Shown: piece after piece, positions 54,896-63,654 of the stretch
Numbering within the stretch: the stretch's first letter is position 1
Layout: each line of letters starts with the position of its first letter
Assembly: GCA_035574315.1 (NCBI GenBank)
Contig: DATLYW010000026.1
Span: forward strand, 1 to 64,000
Source of the DNA: Candidatus Zixiibacteriota bacterium
GTDB taxonomy: Bacteria > Desulfobacterota > Binatia > UBA9968
Direction of reading: 5' to 3'
Length of the DNA: 64,000 nucleotides
Made by a program: the position numbers and the translations under genes
The notes under the pieces: generated by a model
The model's input: the letters and a program-made list of their open reading frames with translations, nothing else
The model's database searches: none
Told to the model about the DNA's origin: nothing

Positions 54896-55891
54896 TCAGC
54901 GGGAGGCTGCGGGCCCCCGGGCCTTGCGGAAAGAGAGCGCTTGCGGATTGATGAGCCTCTCGAGCGGCCTTCCTTCCATGTAGTCGAGGATGTTCTTGAC
55001 CGAGTTTTCCGCGAACCCGGCGAAGCCCGAGTCCGTCGGCCATCCCAGGTGAGGCGTCAGGACGACGTTGTCGAGCCTCAACAGCGGGCTCTCCCGCGGC
55101 AGCGGCTCCTCGACGAACACGTCCAGCGCCGCGCCCGCGATCGCCCGTTCCTCGAGCAGCCGGACCAGCGCGGCCTCGTCGACGATCGCCCCCCGTGCCG
55201 TGTTCACCAGGTACGCGGTCGGCTTCATCAACCGAAGGCGGCGCTCGTCCAGGAGGCCTTTGCTTCGCTCGGAGAGCGCGAGGTGGATGGACACAACGTC
55301 GGCGCTGCGCAGCACGTCGTCCAGGGGCATATAGGTCGCTTGCGAGCGCGCGGCGCGCTCCGGGGTCAGGGTGGGCCCCCATGCGACAACGTTCATACCG
55401 AAGGCGCGCGCGATCGCCGCGACCTCGGTGCCGATCTTGCCGAGACCCAGGATGCCGAGCGTTTTCCCGCGCAGGACGTATCCCAGCACGAGCGGCCATT
55501 CGCCGCGGCGCATCGCCCGGTCGCTCTGCGGAATGCGGCGCATCAACGCGATCATGAGACCGAAGGCGAGCTCGGTCGTGCTGTTGCCGCCGGGCGCCAG
55601 CGCCACCAAGATTCCCGCCCGCGACGCGGCGTCGAGGTCGATATGATAGGCGTGATTGCCGGTCTGCGAGATGAGCTCGACGTCCCGCAGCGCCGCCAGA
55701 AGCGACGCGGGAAAACGGGTTCGCTCGCGGATCGGGATGATCGCCTGCGAGCCCTCGAGCGCCGCGGCGAGCGCGGCCTCGCCTTCGATTCTTTCCGTGA
55801 GGATCCGGACCTCGGCTTTCTCGCGCAGCCGACGGATCGCTTCGGTGCGCTCGAAGGCTCGCTGGTAATCGTCGAGCACCGTAACTCTCAT
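54896..55891 (-). CDS. D-2-hydroxyacid dehydrogenase
   Basis: A 331-residue NAD-dependent oxidoreductase: GILGLGKIGTEVA (dinucleotide binding), SIHLALSERSKGLLDE, NTARGAIVDEAAL (catalytic Arg and Glu region) and TPHLGWPTD (catalytic His). It reduces 2-oxo acids to D-2-hydroxy acids or the reverse. It is the last gene of the minus-strand ABC-transporter run, one base after the RidA stop. Its substrate may be the imported compound or its 2-oxo product. Ends 13 bases from the convergent phoD gene. Confidence 0.88.
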   Translation of the reverse strand: MRVTVLDDYQRAFERTEAIRRLREKAEVRILTERIEGEAALAAALEGSQAIIPIRERTRFPASLLAALRDVELISQTGNHAYHIDLDAASRAGILVALAPGGNSTTELAFGLMIALMRRIPQSDRAMRRGEWPLVLGYVLRGKTLGILGLGKIGTEVAAIARAFGMNVVAWGPTLTPERAARSQATYMPLDDVLRSADVVSIHLALSERSKGLLDERRLRLMKPTAYLVNTARGAIVDEAALVRLLEERAIAGAALDVFVEEPLPRESPLLRLDNVVLTPHLGWPTDSGFAGFAENSVKNILDYMEGRPLERLINPQALSFRKARGPAASR

Positions 55892-55892
55892 G

Positions 55893-56279
55893 TCACAGAA
55901 CGGCGATGCCCGAAATCTCGATCAGGTAGTCCTCGTGGGCGAGACCGCTGACGATGAGCAGAGTGCTCGTCGGCGGATCCTTCCGGTACTGCTCCAGCCG
56001 TACGCGGTTGTAACCCTCGCGGTACTTGCGATCGGTGAGGTACGTCGTGGTCATGACCAGGTCGTCGAGAGTTCCCCCGGCTCGCTCGAGCACCGCCGCG
56101 AGGTTCTTGAACACCTGACGGGTCTGGGCCTCGATGTCGCCCTTCCCGACGACTTTCCCGTTCTCGTCGATGGCGGTCTGGCCGGCGATGAACAGGAGCC
56201 TGCCCCCTTCGGCCAGAATGCCGTGGCTGTAGCGAGGGCGGGGATCGGGCAGGTTTCGGGGCTGAACGATAGTTTTCAT
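55893..56279 (-). CDS. RidA family enamine/imine deaminase
   Basis: A 128-residue RidA/YjgF protein with GGRLLFIAGQTAIDENGKVVG and ERAGGTLDDLVMTTTYLTDR. It hydrolyses reactive enamines and imines to 2-oxo acids. The arginine expected in the carboxylate-binding C-terminal motif is not evident (the end reads GLAHEDYLIEISGIAVL, in place of a CxxxxxPxxxxEIE block), so it may be a non-archetypal Rid member. GGAGGGAGGCG precedes the ATG. Between a binding protein and a 2-hydroxyacid dehydrogenase. Confidence 0.85.
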   Translation of the reverse strand: MKTIVQPRNLPDPRPRYSHGILAEGGRLLFIAGQTAIDENGKVVGKGDIEAQTRQVFKNLAAVLERAGGTLDDLVMTTTYLTDRKYREGYNRVRLEQYRKDPPTSTLLIVSGLAHEDYLIEISGIAVL

Positions 56280-56307
56280 GAGCGCCTCCCTCCGTCGGCG
56301 ATTTCGG

Positions 56308-57321
56308 CTACTTCGCCGGATATCGTTTGGCCATGTCCGTGAAAAAGCCTTCGTGCTCCAGCTCCTGGAGGAAGCTCAGGTCGACGAACTGCTCGGGGCG
56401 CGCCTTGCGGGCCTGCGGGATCGTCGGAGCGAGCATGTCGAGCATGAACTGGATGCCTTTCAGCGTCGGATAGGGCTTCTTGGGGATCATCTTGACGTAG
56501 CCCTGATAGGAGTCCTCCAGCACCTCGGGGCTGTTCGTGCGCATGTACTTCGCGAAGACCCGCTGGGCTTCCTTCTTGTTGGCGTAGATGAAATAGATCG
56601 CCTCGACGAATCCCTTCAGGGCCGATTTGACCGTGTCGCGATTGGCTTTGATGTAATCGCGCGAGGTGGCGAAGCCGTTGCCCTGCACCTCGACGTCCAG
56701 ATCGGCGATGTTCAACAGCTCGTTGAAGCCGGCCTTCCGGGCGACCGGGGCCGCCGAAGAGCTGAAGAACGTCGCGTCGATCTTCCCCGCGGAAAGGGCG
56801 GCGAGACGCTCGGCGTCCGGGCCGCTCGGCAGGAGGTGAAGCTCCTTGGGGTCCATCCGGAGGTGCTTCACGAGGATCGTCGACGCGTAATGGGTGGCCG
56901 AGCCGAAGCCGCTCACCCCGAAGTTCTTTCCCCTGAGCTGTTCCAGCCTCGTGATCGAAGGCCGGGCGAAAACGATCTGATCGTAGCGATTCTCCACGGC
57001 CGCGACCAGCACCAGATTGTAGCCCTGGAGGCCCGCCTGGACTACCGTTCCGATGTTGACGATCGGCGGATCTCCGGCCACCAGCGCCTGCGTGGCCGTC
57101 TGGCCGCCGCGCAGGAAGATAGGCTCGACTTCCAGTCCGTACTTGGCGAAAAGCCCCATCTCCTTCGCGACCCATACGTTGCTCTGCCGGAAGCTCAGGG
57201 ACGGATAGCCGATGCGGATTTTCTTCAGCGCCTGGGCTCCGGCCGGGGCGTGAGCCAGGATGGCGACAAGGGCGCCGCTGAGCAGCGCGCCGCCGAGACG
57301 TGCAGTTGACCGATACCTCAT
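56308..57321 (-). CDS. ABC transporter substrate-binding protein, SsuA/THI5-like (2)
   Basis: A 337-residue exported protein with signal peptide (SGALVAILAHAPAGAQA) and the NitT/TauT/SsuA fold: KIRIGYPSLSFRQSNVWVAK, EPIFLRGGQTATQALVAGD, GVSGFGSATHYASTILVKHL. It binds a small organic anion, sulfonate, or thiamine precursor. It lies downstream of another binding protein of the same class, with a 277-base spacer between them. GAGAGG precedes the ATG. Confidence 0.85.
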   Translation of the reverse strand: MRYRSTARLGGALLSGALVAILAHAPAGAQALKKIRIGYPSLSFRQSNVWVAKEMGLFAKYGLEVEPIFLRGGQTATQALVAGDPPIVNIGTVVQAGLQGYNLVLVAAVENRYDQIVFARPSITRLEQLRGKNFGVSGFGSATHYASTILVKHLRMDPKELHLLPSGPDAERLAALSAGKIDATFFSSSAAPVARKAGFNELLNIADLDVEVQGNGFATSRDYIKANRDTVKSALKGFVEAIYFIYANKKEAQRVFAKYMRTNSPEVLEDSYQGYVKMIPKKPYPTLKGIQFMLDMLAPTIPQARKARPEQFVDLSFLQELEHEGFFTDMAKRYPAK

Positions 57322-57598
57322 CTCAATTCACCTCTCCACGTTGTGGTTTATGACTCGGTTCATGTTCATGTGAACGTCGCACAAGGGTTGCCCGGACCGA
57401 GACGGCCGATCCGCGGTGGCTCGAGCATGCAGAGATCGCATCATGGGGATCCGCGGCCGAGACTCTCCGCGTCGCCGCGCCTCGATCGTTCACGGGTTCA
57501 ACGGTGGGCTGTAAAAAACAGGAACCGGGAACCGGACACTGCCGTTGCGCGGAGCCCCCGGCCGACCCTCGATGCGTGTCTGCCCGGCAATGCGCTCC
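57322..57598. other. spacer between the two binding-protein genes
   Basis: 277 bases, no gene supported. It has a short dyad GTTCA-TG-TGAAC near 57364-57375. The length suggests either a separate promoter for the downstream binding protein, RidA and dehydrogenase genes, or a remnant of a duplication. Confidence 0.4.
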
Positions 57599-58612
57599 TC
57601 AGTGTTTGAAACCCGCGAGCTTCTGAGCCTCCTCGATCAGCGAGTTGTCGACGAACTCGGTGTACGAAGGAACCTTCTTGCCCTTGTAAAGTCCTTCCTT
57701 GACCCGCAGCTCGATGGTTTTTTCCATCGCGATCTTGTTGACCGCGCCGCCGCGGGGGAAGGGCTGGAACTCCTCGACGAGATACCTGTAGTCCTGCTCG
57801 GCGATGTCGCGCTGGCTCTTGAGCACCTTCATGTGAATGGCGATCGCCTCTTCCTTGTTCTTGCGGTCGTAGAGCCATTCGGTGGCCTCGATGATCGACC
57901 GCAGGTACTGGACGACGTCGTTGCGGTTGGACTTGATGTAGTTCATGTGCGCGAAGTCGACCGTGAACTGGATCGGGCCGAGAATCTCGTGGAAAGTGAT
58001 GAGCTTGGTAAAGCCTTCCTTGATCGCGCGAAAGTTGAACGGCGGGCCCATGAACGTCGCCTGGACGGAGCCGCCCTTGATCGCGGCGTAGCGGTCGGGA
58101 GAAGTGCCGACCACGAGGTACTTGTAATCGGACGGCTTGAGCTTGTAGGCTTTTTCCAGCACCTCCTCGATCATGTTGGTCGTGCCGCCCGTCAGCGTGC
58201 TCACGCCGATGGTTTTGCCCTTCAAGTCGGCGCCGCTCTTGATCTCGGGACGGGCGATCACGTCGTACGGAATCTTCTCCATGTTGCCGCTGAGAATCCT
58301 CACCCGGGCTCCCTTTTCGATGCCGCCGATGACGTAGTCCGGGTTGATTCGGCCGATCGGAATGGTTTCGCTCAGGACGGCGCGCGTCGTGTTGGTCGCC
58401 CCTCGGATGACGATCACCTCGAGCTCGATCCCGTTCTTCTCGAGGATCTTCCTCTGTTGGGCGACGTAGATCGGCCAGCTCGAGGCGGTATGCCCGCTCT
58501 GGACGAAGCGCACCTTGGAGAGCTTGCCGCCCGCCGCCGCGGAAACATCGCCTGCGGCGGCCAGGGCGGTAGCGGCGAGTAGAGCGAGGGCTCGGCAAAC
58601 CACGGATCGCAT
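57599..58612 (-). CDS. ABC transporter substrate-binding protein, SsuA/THI5-like (1)
   Basis: A 337-residue exported protein with signal sequence (ALALLAATALAAAGDVSAA), and SGHTASSWPIYVAQQRKILE, VIRGATNTTRAVLSETI, KGKTIGVSTLTGGTTNMIEE. Same fold and length as the next binding protein but clearly divergent in sequence. A strong ribosome site, GAAGGAGG, precedes the ATG. It follows the ATPase gene by 42 bases. Confidence 0.85.
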   Translation of the reverse strand: MRSVVCRALALLAATALAAAGDVSAAAGGKLSKVRFVQSGHTASSWPIYVAQQRKILEKNGIELEVIVIRGATNTTRAVLSETIPIGRINPDYVIGGIEKGARVRILSGNMEKIPYDVIARPEIKSGADLKGKTIGVSTLTGGTTNMIEEVLEKAYKLKPSDYKYLVVGTSPDRYAAIKGGSVQATFMGPPFNFRAIKEGFTKLITFHEILGPIQFTVDFAHMNYIKSNRNDVVQYLRSIIEATEWLYDRKNKEEAIAIHMKVLKSQRDIAEQDYRYLVEEFQPFPRGGAVNKIAMEKTIELRVKEGLYKGKKVPSYTEFVDNSLIEEAQKLAGFKH

Positions 58613-58654
58613 GAAAACCTCCTTCGTGGGATTCGGCCGCGCCGTCCGGCGGGC

Positions 58655-59455
58655 CTAGAGCTTCCCGAATTCTCCCGTAGATTTCACTTCCTCTTCGATC
58701 TGTTTCCAGACGACGTTTTCCAGCTCCACGAAACGAGGGTCCGACTTGACCTCCATGCTTCGCGGCCGGGTGATCGGAACCTGGAACTCCGAGCGGATCG
58801 TCCCCGGGCGATGGCTGAAGACCACGACCCGGTCGGAGAGCAGGATCGCCTCGGAAATCATGTGGGTGACGAAGATGACCGTTTTCCTGGTTTCGCGCCA
58901 GATCCGCAGCAGCTCGAGCTGCATGAAGCTGCGCGTCTGCGCGTCGAGGGCGGCGAAGGGCTCGTCCATGAGCAGGATCCGCGGATTCACGGCCAGCGCC
59001 CGGGCAAGGTTGACCCGCTGCTGCATCCCGCCGGAAAGCTCGTGCGGGTAATGGCCTTCGAAGCCGGCCAGGCCTACGAGCTCCAGATACCGCCGGGCGT
59101 GGCGTTCCGCCTCCCTGGCATCGTGGTTCCGCCCCTCGAGGCCGAGCAGGACGTTTTTCAGGCTGGTCCGCCAGGGCAGGAGGGAGGCGCCCTGGAAGAC
59201 GAAGCCCATCACGAGCTGGTTTTCCACCTCCTTGGCGGGCTTGCCGTCGACGAAGATCTGCCCGCTGCTGTGGGGCAGGAGGCCGTTGATCACGCGCAAA
59301 AGCGTCGTCTTGCCGCAGCCGCTGGGGCCGACGATGCTCACGAACTCGCCGTCGCGCACGGTGAGATTGATGTCGCGGAAGATGACGAAGGGGTCGCGCC
59401 CGGGTCGCGGGACTTCCTTGGTCAGGTTTCGCAGTTCGAGGACGGGAGCAGCCAT
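58655..59455 (-). CDS. ABC transporter ATPase (SsuB/TauB-like)
   Basis: A 266-residue ATPase with Walker A GPSGCGKTTLL, Q-loop FVFQGASLLPWRT, signature LSGGMQQRVNLARAL, Walker B ILLMDEPFAALD and the switch histidine in IFVTHMISEA. It powers uptake through the two permeases upstream. ATG at 59455 is two bases after the permease stop. The C-terminus ends in an acidic segment, like other TauB-type subunits. Confidence 0.92.
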   Translation of the reverse strand: MAAPVLELRNLTKEVPRPGRDPFVIFRDINLTVRDGEFVSIVGPSGCGKTTLLRVINGLLPHSSGQIFVDGKPAKEVENQLVMGFVFQGASLLPWRTSLKNVLLGLEGRNHDAREAERHARRYLELVGLAGFEGHYPHELSGGMQQRVNLARALAVNPRILLMDEPFAALDAQTRSFMQLELLRIWRETRKTVIFVTHMISEAILLSDRVVVFSHRPGTIRSEFQVPITRPRSMEVKSDPRFVELENVVWKQIEEEVKSTGEFGKL

Positions 59456-59457
59456 GG

Positions 59458-60240
59458 TCAGCCCTGCGGCAGGCTCCTGCGCCACGGAGTCGCGTAGTTC
59501 TCTATTTGCCGGACGACTTCGAAGCCGAGGATCCCCAGCACCGCGAATACCGCCACGCCGACGAAGAGAATCGGGACATTGAGCGTCTGCCCGGCGAAGA
59601 AGATCAGGTAGCCCAGGCCCTCGGTGGCTCCGAACCATTCGGCGATGGCGACCCCGGTCAGGCCCCGCCCGATCGCCAGGCGGATACCGGCGAGAAGAAA
59701 GGGAACGGAAGCGGGCAGGAGTATCTTCAAGAACAGGGCCCGGCTGCCGAGGCGAAAGGAGCGTGCCAGCTCGACGAACTCGCGGTTGACCACGCGCATC
59801 CCGTAGTACGAATTGATCAGGATCGGGAAGACGCAGCCGAGGAAGACGATCGCCACCTTCGAGGCACCGCCGACGCCGAACCACAGCAAGAGAACCGGCG
59901 CGAAAGCGATGCGCGGCGACGTGTAGAGCACCATGACCCAGGGATTGACGTAATCACGGATGGTGGTGTTGAGCGCCATCACGAATCCCGTGGGGACGCC
60001 GACGAGCACCGCGAGAAGAAAGCCGTAGAGGAAAATCCACGAGCTGGCGAACAGGTGCGGATAGAGCTCGCCGGTCACGGCCGACATGTCGTAGGCGGTT
60101 TCGACGACGACGAGCGGCGAGACCAGCAGGGCCGAGTCGCCCACCACGCGGGTTGCGAGCAGGTGCCAGAGGAGAAGACCGGCAACCACGGAGACCGCGC
60201 GCAGGAGCTTTCGGGGCGATCGGTTTTCGCGCTCGTTCAT
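59458..60240 (-). CDS. ABC transporter permease (SsuC/TauC-like) 2
   Basis: A 260-residue inner-membrane permease with about six helices and the BPD_transp_1 coupling loop (ELARSFRLGSRALFLKILLPASVPFLLAGI). It may pair with the other permease as a heterodimer. The ATG at 60240 was chosen; an alternative at 60279 would overlap the preceding gene by 19 bases. Confidence 0.88.
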   Translation of the reverse strand: MNERENRSPRKLLRAVSVVAGLLLWHLLATRVVGDSALLVSPLVVVETAYDMSAVTGELYPHLFASSWIFLYGFLLAVLVGVPTGFVMALNTTIRDYVNPWVMVLYTSPRIAFAPVLLLWFGVGGASKVAIVFLGCVFPILINSYYGMRVVNREFVELARSFRLGSRALFLKILLPASVPFLLAGIRLAIGRGLTGVAIAEWFGATEGLGYLIFFAGQTLNVPILFVGVAVFAVLGILGFEVVRQIENYATPWRRSLPQG

Positions 60241-60260
60241 GGCGGGGGACACGGGCGACT

Positions 60261-61088
60261 TCAGGACTCGGAGACCCATTCGGCGGTCTGTCGCCACGGA
60301 GCCATTTTCACTTCGAGCCGTTTGATCAGGTGAAAGCTCGCCAGGCCGATCGCCGCCAGCAGAACGACCGTGAGAAAAAGCTTGGGACTGTCCCAGGTTT
60401 CCGAAGAATCGCGAAGCAGGTACCCCAGCCCCGCGTTGGAAGCCATCAGCTCGGCGACGATCACTCCGAGAAGGGCCCGCCCCACGCCCAACCGCATTCC
60501 CGTGATGATGAACGGCAGGGCGCCGGGCAGGCGGATCTTGCAGGTCGTTTCCCACGAGCTCAGGCGCAGCGACTTCGCCAGCTCCAGCCAGACCGGATCG
60601 AGCGACTTGATGCCGGCGGCCGTGTTGAGGATGATCGCCACCGCGGTGATCTTGAAGACCACGATCACCTTCGAGACCATTCCCACTCCGAACCAGATGA
60701 TGATCAGCGGGACGATCGTGACGACGGGGATCGAGTAGAGCGTTGCAATCCACGGGTCCATGATCTCGTCGAACCAGCGGTACATCCCCATGAGGTACCC
60801 GATTGCGATCCCGATCAGGCAGGCGGTCGTGAAGCCGTAGGCGAATTCGAGGAACGTCGCCGCGAAATGTCGGGTCAGCTCCCCGGTCCCGGCGAGCTGC
60901 CAGAACGAGAGCGCGACGCTGCTCGGAGGCGGAATCAAGAGCTCGTTTTCCAGCAACGCCCGGGCGAGGGCCTCCCAGATCGCCAGCCCGCCGACGATCG
61001 ACAGCCAGCCGCGAGTCGCCTCCTTGCCCGGCCGCCAGCGGGCGAGGTCGAAATAACGAGGGCGGGAGAGGGAGATCGTGCTCTGCAA
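60261..61088 (-). CDS. ABC transporter permease (SsuC/TauC-like) 1
   Basis: A 275-residue permease with about six helices and the coupling-loop motif ELAKSLRLSSWETTCKIRLPGALPFIITGM (EAA-type). I chose the TTG at 61088, which has CGGAG seven bases upstream; a longer ATG start at 61172 would overlap the preceding gene by 68 bases. Together with the second permease it implies a heterodimeric channel. Confidence 0.85.
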   Translation of the reverse strand: MQSTISLSRPRYFDLARWRPGKEATRGWLSIVGGLAIWEALARALLENELLIPPPSSVALSFWQLAGTGELTRHFAATFLEFAYGFTTACLIGIAIGYLMGMYRWFDEIMDPWIATLYSIPVVTIVPLIIIWFGVGMVSKVIVVFKITAVAIILNTAAGIKSLDPVWLELAKSLRLSSWETTCKIRLPGALPFIITGMRLGVGRALLGVIVAELMASNAGLGYLLRDSSETWDSPKLFLTVVLLAAIGLASFHLIKRLEVKMAPWRQTAEWVSES

Positions 61089-61104
61089 GGGCGTACTCCG
61101 TCGC

Positions 61105-63654
61105 TTATCGGTAGAGCTCGGCGTCCTCGTTGCGATCGTCCTGGGTGTGGATCCTCGGATAGATCGAAACACCGCCCGGCCTTCCCTGGATCATGAAGTC
61201 GACGGGCACGAATCCCTGGAGCAGTGGCAGCGGCAGCTGAACCCCCGCAAAGGGGCTGCGGGAATCGCTGCCGATGGCGATCTGGTTGCCCCACAGACCC
61301 GCAGGCAGCCCGCCGCTCAACGTGAAGCGGCTCGCCGAGACGCTTCCCTGGATCGGCGGCAGCTTGTACTTGCTTTCGGGGTTGCGCTCGTTTTCGCTCA
61401 GCAGCTCGTGGTCCAGAACCTTGGGGTAAGCCGGAAGCGTGCCGTCTGCTCGCCGGACGAAGGAAAACGTCGTGTCCTCGTTCTCCTCCGGCCGCTCGCG
61501 TCGAACCCCGGTGGTCCCCCTGCGCACAGACGAGGGCAGGTTCTGGATACCGCCTTCGGTGCCGGGAGCCCGCCGGTTGGCGTCCGCGAGCGCCACTTGC
61601 TGGTTCTTCTCGCGCAGCGTCGCGAAGAGGCGCTCCACCGTCTGCCGGCCCACCGGGTAGCTCTGGCTCCGCACGCCCCAGGGAGTCTGATAATAGACCA
61701 GGAGCTCCTGCTCGTTCAGCAGGTTCACGCCCCGGTCGGCGATCTCCATATTCGCCGGATTGCCGTCGAGCAGGGACGCCTTGAGCCCCAGGCCGCGCGG
61801 ACCGTAGATTTCCGGATTCTCGAGCAGAAACTGCTTGCTCATGCGCAGCCCCTGGCGGTTATCCCGCGCCATCTCCGCGAGCTTCCTGGTCGCCTCCGCG
61901 GCGGCCGCGCTGTTCGGGTAAGCGTCGATGACCGCGGCGAGGTAGTACTCGCGGGCGTCGCGGCTCCTGGCCCTGGCGGCGACGTCGAGCAGCGCGCGCG
62001 CGGCTTTCTGCTTGACGGCGTCGAGCTTTTCCCTGGGGCTGCCCGCCAGCTCGTGGAAATAGAGGGCCTTGTCGTAAGCGCCCCGTTCCTCGTAGGCCTC
62101 CGCCAGAACCCGATAGACATCGGCCGAGCTCTCGGACTCCGGATGGCTGCGGACGAAGGCGACCCCCGCGTCGATCACCGGCTGCGACGAGACGGGGTTG
62201 TCGCCCAGCACGCGGGCGAGATTGGTTCCCATCATGAAGGCGTTGACGGCGCCGAGCGCGACTCCCGCCGCGGGACCGGCGGCGGCGAAAGCGCCCGCGG
62301 CGTAGAGGAGGTTTTTCTTGAGGAGGTCGTCGCCCAGGAGGACGTACTTCACCGACTCCGCGCGCCGCTCGCTACGTGCATCGTGGAAGGCCGCGAGGAG
62401 ATTGTACTCGGAGCTTCCGAGAAGGGCGGCGGCGCGCTCGCGCGCCCGCGGGTCGTGGGCCGAGCGGGAAAGCTCCTCGAGGATCTTCTTCGCCGTATCG
62501 TGCCTCCCGCGCATTTCCAGGGCTACGGCTTCGGCGTCCAGGGCGGCGTCGCCGAGGGCGCTGCCGCGATGCTTCTTCTCCAGCGCCACCGCTTCGCGCT
62601 CGAGCTGGAGCGGGTCGCGCAGGCTGAGCGCGGTCAGCAGCCGCCGCGCATCCGTTTCCTGTGCCGGCGAAAGATCCCGTTCGGGAGCCGCCGCAAGCCC
62701 TTTCTCGGCCGCCGCCCTGCGGGAAGACCTGAGCTCGGTCGCCCTGTGCACCGCGCGCCGGGCCGGCCCGGACTCGGGGTCGATGAAGGAAGCGATCTCG
62801 AAATGGAAGAGAGCCCGGTCGAGGTCTCCCTTGGCGAGCGCCTCGTCTCCCCTGGCGAGCTGTTTTTGCACCAGGAGGCTCTTCTTCTTGATCTCGATCC
62901 CCGCCGCCTGCTCGAGGATTTCCGGATTGCGCGGGTCGTCGGGATAGCGCTTGAGGTGATCGAGATGGCGCGCCAGCGCGCGACGCTCCTCGACCGACAT
63001 CTCCCGGTTACTGATCGCGTAAATCTGGCTGATGAGCGTCTCGGCGGCCGCTCCCGCGTAGTTCCCGGAAGCCACCCCCACCAGGTCGATGGAGCTGATC
63101 AGGCGGTTGAGGATCCCTCCCCACTGGTTGGTCGAGCTCTGGCGCACGAGATCGTCGGCTCGTGTGAGATCGTCGCGGTTGAGGATCGCTTCGAGGTATC
63201 TCTTCCGTTCCGGCGAGCGGGCGCTTTTCAGCGCCTGCTTCTGGGCGGCCAGGAACGCTTCCCGGTCGGCAATCGTGTTGTTCACCAGGTCGAGCGCGTG
63301 CTCCGCCAGCCCCGTGACCGAGCCCTGCTCCCGTTGGAGCCGGGCGTCTTCTTTCTCGAGAAACCGGAGATGCTCCTGGAGCGATTCCGTGCGGTTGGTG
63401 AGCGCATCGATCATCAGCTCGCGGGCGCGCCGGTCGACCTCGTCGGGAAAATAGCGCGGAGCGGCCGCGGCGGGAGCTTCGAAGGGATCGAAGTCCGGCA
63501 GCGGGTTGAGGATCTTTTCCAGGACGATCTCGCGTTCCTGCGGCCGGGCGAGCCGGGGTACGAGAACCAGAACCGCCGCGATCAAACCGAGGAGCACCCG
63601 CCTCGCCGACAGACGCCGGAGCAGCCCGGGACCACCGCGCGCCGGCATCCTCAT
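61105..63654 (-). CDS. large exported repeat-rich protein of unknown function
   Basis: An 849-residue protein with a signal anchor (VLLGLIAAVLVLVPRLA). Residues about 70-600 are helical with TPR-like units (GDEALAKGDLDRALFHFEIA; DVYRVLAEAYEERGAYDKAL; YYLAAVIDAYPNSAAAAEAT). The last 200 residues are polar and beta-like, ending ELYR. TPR proteins of this size often act in envelope assembly or secretion. Its ATG overlaps the stop of the preceding gene (ATGA), and the ABC permease starts 16 bases after it, so it is probably co-transcribed with both. Family not recognised. Confidence 0.6.
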   Translation of the reverse strand: MRMPARGGPGLLRRLSARRVLLGLIAAVLVLVPRLARPQEREIVLEKILNPLPDFDPFEAPAAAAPRYFPDEVDRRARELMIDALTNRTESLQEHLRFLEKEDARLQREQGSVTGLAEHALDLVNNTIADREAFLAAQKQALKSARSPERKRYLEAILNRDDLTRADDLVRQSSTNQWGGILNRLISSIDLVGVASGNYAGAAAETLISQIYAISNREMSVEERRALARHLDHLKRYPDDPRNPEILEQAAGIEIKKKSLLVQKQLARGDEALAKGDLDRALFHFEIASFIDPESGPARRAVHRATELRSSRRAAAEKGLAAAPERDLSPAQETDARRLLTALSLRDPLQLEREAVALEKKHRGSALGDAALDAEAVALEMRGRHDTAKKILEELSRSAHDPRARERAAALLGSSEYNLLAAFHDARSERRAESVKYVLLGDDLLKKNLLYAAGAFAAAGPAAGVALGAVNAFMMGTNLARVLGDNPVSSQPVIDAGVAFVRSHPESESSADVYRVLAEAYEERGAYDKALYFHELAGSPREKLDAVKQKAARALLDVAARARSRDAREYYLAAVIDAYPNSAAAAEATRKLAEMARDNRQGLRMSKQFLLENPEIYGPRGLGLKASLLDGNPANMEIADRGVNLLNEQELLVYYQTPWGVRSQSYPVGRQTVERLFATLREKNQQVALADANRRAPGTEGGIQNLPSSVRRGTTGVRRERPEENEDTTFSFVRRADGTLPAYPKVLDHELLSENERNPESKYKLPPIQGSVSASRFTLSGGLPAGLWGNQIAIGSDSRSPFAGVQLPLPLLQGFVPVDFMIQGRPGGVSIYPRIHTQDDRNEDAELYR

